Shown here: in pieces, positions 59,434-64,000 of the stretch
Numbering within the stretch: position 1 is the first letter of the stretch
Layout: each line of letters opens with the position of its first letter
Assembly: GCA_030141605.1 (NCBI GenBank)
Contig: JAQGDQ010000212.1
Location: 144,813 to 208,812, forward strand
Source of the DNA: Tubiluchus corallicola
Taxonomy: Eukaryota > Priapulida > Priapulimorpha > Priapulimorphida > Tubiluchidae
Direction: 5' to 3'
DNA length: 64,000 nucleotides
Notes under the pieces: model-generated
What the model was told of the DNA's origin: nothing
The model's input: only the letters and a program-made list of their open reading frames with translations
Database searches by the model: none
Program-made: the position numbers and the translations under genes

Positions 59434-60204
59434 CTACAGTTCAAGCAAGAAGAGAAGAATCAGCCATGTATTTGGAGTAATCACTTGAGAGCTTGATTCA
59501 GTATTCAAGAAAGAGTTAACAAATACATTCGAATTGACTGCTTCAAAATGACACAGGTATATCCTTAATGAGGCGAATAGTGAGAATGAATAAAAAGAAT
59601 TCACAAAAGTAAAAGAAAACAAGAAAAAGAAAGAATTGGCACATCGTTTTGAACTACTCCTCTAGTTCTAATAATTGTGAGATTTTTCATTCTTTAATAA
59701 AATCACACTCTAATTTAGAAATTTCCACAATTTATCACGTAAATTGACGTCTACAAGTAATTAACAAACTATGTGATAATGATGGTGGGAAAAATGCATT
59801 ATGTGTTACGCATCGGTCAGTGGCGTAACTAAGTGTAGCTAATATCTAAATTGTCAGTGGAGTGGGGGGCTGAAAAGAAGCGCCGCCCCCGCGCCATGAA
59901 GTCTTGGCTACGCCACCGACACCAGCTTTTAAGTATGTTACATTAAAAAAATAATAAGCATACTATTAAGTATGTTACTTTAGATATACTTATAGCGTTA
60001 AAGTTGACAAGCCTATAAACTCTTTGACATGCAAGCATGCAGTCTGACTCATGCAACTCATTCCTGGGAAAGAAAAGCCAGGATCCGGAAACGCTGACAA
60101 CCTGGGATTTTGTGTGTGTATATTTATATATTACACATGATCGTAACATCACACAAATAGACAAACCAGAAAAACAATAACGAACAATTTCATAATTTTC
60201 CACT
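59434..60204 (-). other. Receptor intron segment
   Basis: Intronic. Apart from the short MITE-like insert at 59818-59919 I see no feature. Confidence 0.4.
59818..59919. mobile_element. Short MITE-like element in receptor intron
   Basis: Ends CAGTGGCGTAACTAAG and CTTGGCTACGCCACCG are inverted repeats about 100 bp apart. CAGTGGCGTA-type ends are common in hAT-like MITEs. The target duplication is unclear. Confidence 0.5.
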
Positions 60205-60435
60205 ATTCGATTTGCTCACGAAAATTCACTAAATCCACCAGTTACGTCATGATTTCCAATTAAATGGCGGCTACCACTGCGCTTGAAAATTTCCGTACAG
60301 CGGTAATATAAATTACCAACTTTTCTCCTTTTTATAAACATTTTTTTGCAAATTTCTAAGTTACATGTCTGTCAAATTAAGTGATAACAGTAAAATAAAT
60401 ACAATGTGCTAGGTGACTTGTCTCTTCCTATAAGC
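60205..60435 (+). repeat. Dispersed repeat family A, right-half copy
   Basis: Matches 6755-6990: ACGAAAATTCACTAAATCCA, ATTTCTAAGTTACATG and TAGGTGACTTGTCTCTTCC-like blocks. It lies in the receptor intron. Confidence 0.5.
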
Positions 60436-60544
60436 TGAGAATTTAGCTCTGCACAATCTGCAACAAACAACTGTATCCAACATCACAAGTTTGGTATCAT
60501 CATTTGTCATTAGCAGCCAATAACTTGTCATTATTTTTACGGAC

Positions 60545-61017
60545 ATGACAGTGCGACAAACAAGCCTACAGTCAATAGCGTGTCATTTTACAAATATGAC
60601 AGTGCGACGAACAAGCCTACAGCTAATTGCGTGTAATTTTACAAACATGACAGTGCGACGAACAAGCCTACAGCTAATTGCGTGTAATTTTACAAATATG
60701 ACAGTGCGACGAACAAGCCTACAGCCAATTGCGTGTCATTTTAGAAACATGACAGTGCGACAAACAAGCCTACAGCCAATTGCGTGTAATTTTACAAACA
60801 TGACAGTGCGACAAACAAGCCTACAGCCAATTGCGTGTAATTTTACAAATATGACAGTGCGACGAACAAGCCTACAGCCAATTGCGTGTGATTTTACAAA
60901 TATGACAGTGCGACAAACAAGCTTACAGCCAATAGTGTGTCATTTTACAAATATGACAGTGCGACAAACAAGCCTACAGCCAATTGCATGTGATTTTATA
61001 AACATGACAGTATGACG
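60545..61017. repeat. 51-bp minisatellite, about 9 units
   Basis: The unit ATGACAGTGCGACAAACAAG plus CCTACAGCCAATTGCGTGTA and ATTTTACAAAC recurs with few changes. Degenerate copies (AGCCAAT...TTTACAAAC) continue to about 61315. The 17-residue repeat frame on the plus strand is a by-product. Confidence 0.93.
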
Positions 61018-61333
61018 TACTAATCTATAGCCACCAGGGTATTCTTTGACAAGCGCAGTGCCTCAAGCATAAACAAGCTTTTATCCAATGAGGTTTTATT
61101 TAACAAATACAGCACATACAACATACAATTGCAGCCAATCAGGTCTCACTTCACAAACAAAAATTTTCCAAAAACAAACTGCAGCCAGTAGGGATTCACT
61201 TTACAAAAACAGCAATCCAACACAAATCAGGAGCCAATAAGGGTTCTGTTTACCAGCCCCTTGCGTGTAAAACATACAAGACACCAGCCAATAAGGTTTC
61301 GTTTTACAAACATCACAAGCGTTGTATACTTAC

Positions 61334-61378
61334 GACATCTAGCCAAACATTTGTCGATATTATCTGGTTCTTCTCATC
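61334..61378 (-). CDS. nAChR alpha subunit, alternative exon 3a
   Basis: 45 bp, phase 0: DEKNQIISTNVWLDV. The acceptor is TTTTAACTAG and the donor GTC|GTAAGT. Joins in frame to exon 4 at 59433. Its counterpart at 62252-62296 has the same length and phase. Confidence 0.9.
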
Positions 61379-61439
61379 CTAGTTAAAACACAAGTGAAGA
61401 GTTAGAGGAAAATATAAGTGAGTATTGGTTAGTTGTGAC

Positions 61440-62251
61440 AGCGGAAAACAAGAAAGAGAGAGAGAGAGAGAGAACGAAATAAGAAAGCGAAAGAAAAAGA
61501 GAATGAGAGTTTTAATTCGTGCACTTTTCAACGTGGACAGGCTGGAACAAGCTTTTTGAGTAGAGCATGATAACAAAAGCGAAATCGCAAACATTTTGCT
61601 GAGCTGTTCATTTGCAACAGAATCAGTGTTATGAGGAAGATTTCTGCTCTTAGTTTCGTGAATAAAACCTCTTCGCTATGATTGATTTCGTATTTCAATC
61701 AAAATCCTTTCAGCGTTGTACAATTGCATGATTTCTTGCGAATATCAAAGTAATTAACTGGAATTTTTGCTTTCGAACTTGCACAAAACCACAAAAACAG
61801 AATATTTGTGCAAATTCTTTCTGATGTTATTGAATACGCATAAAAATAATCTTTTCTAAAGTTACTATGTTGTAATACTGAATCAGTGTTCACACTAGCA
61901 AGTCCGTATCTCTAGAAAGCAGAAACAACAAAACAGTTCTTTGCAGGACTGTTTTTAAGGATACGGCAAAACAACAGTGTGAACGAGCTTTAGGGGATAT
62001 GTAAAAAGACATTTCATTCCCAAGACAAAGACCGTCGCCCTTGTAAATGAATGTTTACGGTCAAGGAAAAATATATAATTTCAACACAAAATGCCAGTTT
62101 GGGTAACGGCAACTTAAAGCATTTTCTTTTGTAAATGAAAACCCAATGTTAATACGTGGACGGTTACGAAAAAAAACACTTGATTTCGCTTTTGTTTTCA
62201 AGCTCAGCATCACGTGATCTCTTCATTGTGACGTCATATTTGGCTACTCAC
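61440..62251 (-). other. Intron between the alternative exons
   Basis: About 870 bases in all from 61379, with a short GA run at 61455-61473. No further copy of exon 3 is seen. Confidence 0.45.
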
Positions 62252-62296
62252 CAAATTTAACCAAATATTTGTCGCCATATTTTGATTCTTTTCGTC
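62252..62296 (-). CDS. nAChR alpha subunit, alternative exon 3b
   Basis: 45 bp, phase 0: DEKNQNMATNIWLNL. The acceptor is TCTTCAACAG after a good pyrimidine tract and the donor TTG|GTGAGT. Nine of 15 residues equal exon 3a. Including both would repeat the segment, so mutually exclusive use is expected. Confidence 0.9.
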
Positions 62297-62299
62297 CTG

Positions 62300-62750
62300 T
62301 TGAAGAGAATAATTGAGTAAAAGAAAAAACAGTAATTTTTTGTAAGAAAGAATCTTTTGTAAGTGCATATGTACATAAATTTCTCGTTTAACGATGCTCC
62401 GCTTAGTGACATTTCGTTTTAACGACACTAATTCTTGACACATTTTTTCACTTAATGTCATATGTTTCACTTAAAAGAATTTATAGTTTTTCTCTTGCAG
62501 CATAATTGAACATTTTTACGCCAACAATTATTGATTTTTGCTCCCTGAATGCAACTGAATGCTCTTACAATATTTCTTATCGAAGAATTGTTTTGTTTAG
62601 CGACCCCGTTTCACTTTACGATGAGTTTTGCTGGAATATATACGATACTGAGTGAGGATTTATTGCATGCAATTTTAATGATGTTTTTGAATTAACTACA
62701 CTTTATTTACTGTGCCAAGAAAAACACAGTAACGATACAATGCTTTATAC
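62300..62750. other. Upstream receptor intron; no exon seen
   Basis: I looked on the minus strand for the exon that normally precedes DEKNQ and did not find it. Confidence 0.4.
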
Positions 62751-62753
62751 AAA

Positions 62754-62935
62754 TGGGGATACAGCTCAGTGGTAACGTGCTCGCTTCCCATCGGGAAGTC
62801 GCAGGTTCAATTCCAACCAAGTCATGCCGAAGACATAAAAAATGGTACTGCTGGTTCTTCGACGAAGCACGCGAGTTTATTGAAGTAACATGCAGGTAAT
62901 AATAATCAGGACCACCTTGGAAGTAAGTATAGAGT
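62754..62935 (+). mobile_element. tRNA-derived SINE
   Basis: GGGGATACAGCTCAGTGGTA contains an A-box-like block, and GGTTCAATTCC is a perfect B-box about 32 bases on. The cloverleaf stems do not pair properly, and a tRNA-unrelated body follows (GCCGAAGACATAAAAAATGG onward). A TAATAATAATCAGG stretch may be its tail. Confidence 0.6.
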
Positions 62936-62976
62936 TACGAAATTTGTTATCCCTGTACTATGTCCTAAACTAAATT

Positions 62977-63020
62977 ATTATTATTATTATTATCATCATC
63001 ATCATCATCATCATCATTAT

Positions 63021-63119
<99 letters not shown>

Positions 63120-63120
63120 T
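62977..63120. repeat. ATT/ATC and (AAT)n microsatellite
   Basis: An ATT run passes through ATC triplets into about 35 AAT units. A poly-Leu frame on the minus strand is an artefact. Confidence 0.95.
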
Positions 63121-63359
63121 AAACAAGAAATCCCGCAATGAAGAAATGAAAAGTGCACTAACCCTAGTGAATCACTATCATCAACATTGAATGTTAAAAT
63201 GAAAGAAAAAATTAAATACACATTTTTGGATTTTATAATTATAATACAGTTAGGTCCCCCTAATTAGGCTCCGATTTCATCACTTCTTTAGAGTATCGAA
63301 ACGAGGTATTGTTATGCTGTATGGAAGTGGCGAATAAATAGGTATTATTTAAGATCTCC

Positions 63360-63387
63360 NNNNNNNNNNNNNNNNNNNNNNNNNNNN
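63360..63387. other. Assembly gap (N)
   Basis: 28 undetermined bases. The true gap size is unknown. Confidence 0.99.
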
Positions 63388-63829
<442 letters not shown>

Positions 63830-63830
<1 letters not shown>

Positions 63831-64000
63831 CTTAGATGATACCCTTTTAGTCTCACGTACCGTTTTGTACTGTACGGCAAATTAACAGTTGGCTCAAGGC
63901 TAGTTGGAAGGCCAAAGTTAAGTTTTATGGACAGTGTTCAACGTGATGTAAATAATTATTAGATTCGATGGAAGTGCAAATCAGGGATTGGCTCTAGACA
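63830..64000. other. No gene seen
   Basis: Unique-looking sequence to the window edge. Confidence 0.3.

Larger units (their letters stand above)
51344..62296 (-). other. Gene model: alpha-type nicotinic acetylcholine receptor subunit, exons 3-10
   Basis: Nine coding exons on the minus strand join in phase: 62252-62296 or 61334-61378, then 59324-59433, 57083-57220, 56630-56748, 54519-54713, 53906-53992, 52925-53034 and 51344-51799. Using one of the two first exons gives 419 residues. These cover loop D onward, the Cys-loop, the YTCC alpha signature, TM1-TM4 and the stop. Exon lengths 45, 110, 195, 87 and 110 equal those I recall for vertebrate CHRNA7 exons 3, 4, 7, 8 and 9, which supports an alpha7/9-like origin. 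The product is one of five subunits of an acetylcholine-gated cation channel in the plasma membrane. The signal peptide and first ligand-binding exons are missing from the window or unrecognised. Confidence 0.9.

Noticed and set aside
60545-61015. Plus-strand 156-codon frame with MTVRRTSLQ repeats
   Set aside because: 51-bp minisatellite inside a receptor intron on the opposite strand.
62754-62830. Functional tRNA gene
   Set aside because: A and B boxes are present but acceptor and T stems do not pair, and a SINE body follows.

Overview
The window is AT-rich animal nuclear DNA. It has split genes with GT-AG introns, many minisatellites and microsatellites, tRNA-derived and LINE-derived debris, and several families of short dispersed elements. 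The gene content (an alpha-type nicotinic acetylcholine receptor, a Dlish-type SH3 adaptor, an LRAT-fold enzyme and an ankyrin/Mab-21 protein) points to an invertebrate. A mollusc or another lophotrochozoan is my best guess, but I cannot fix the phylum from sequence alone. Most long open frames here are stop-free readings of tandem repeats and are not genes.

Layout. 0-7.7 kb: no gene; a LINE remnant, a 683-bp long-TIR element and dispersed repeats. 7.7-8.8 kb, minus: the 3' coding exon of a Dlish-like adaptor with two SH3 domains; a Harbinger-like MITE lies in its upstream intron. 9-29 kb: gene-poor, with a 1.2-kb GA-rich array, a hAT-type MITE with an 8-bp target duplication, 24-bp and 30-bp minisatellites, tRNA-like stretches and CAT repeats. 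29.8-31.6 kb, plus: a two-exon LRAT-domain gene (192 aa), followed by a 60-bp tandem array full of AP-1-type sites. 39.0-45.1 kb, plus: a gene assembled here from five coding exons (743 aa). It fuses ankyrin repeats to a Mab-21/cGAS-like nucleotidyltransferase with intact catalytic acidic residues and an unrecognised helical tail. 45.3-47.5 kb: a 60-bp satellite of about 37 units begins just past its stop codon. 51.3-62.3 kb, minus: exons 3 to 10 of an alpha-type nicotinic acetylcholine receptor gene, assembled exon by exon. It has two alternative 45-bp exons and a TM2 exon whose 3' end and splice donor are triplicated. Its introns are loaded with CAA/CAG, GA, 38-bp, ~43-bp and 51-bp repeats. 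62.3-64 kb: a tRNA-derived SINE, an ATT run, a short N gap and a diverged palindrome; receptor exons 1-2 are not seen.

The genes do not look like a pathway cluster. The most notable candidates are the ankyrin-cGLR fusion (possible innate immune nucleic-acid sensor making a cyclic dinucleotide-type messenger) and the splice-variant architecture of the receptor gene. Exon joins were found by matching reading phase, splice-site consensus and family motifs by eye; no alignment or transcript data were available.
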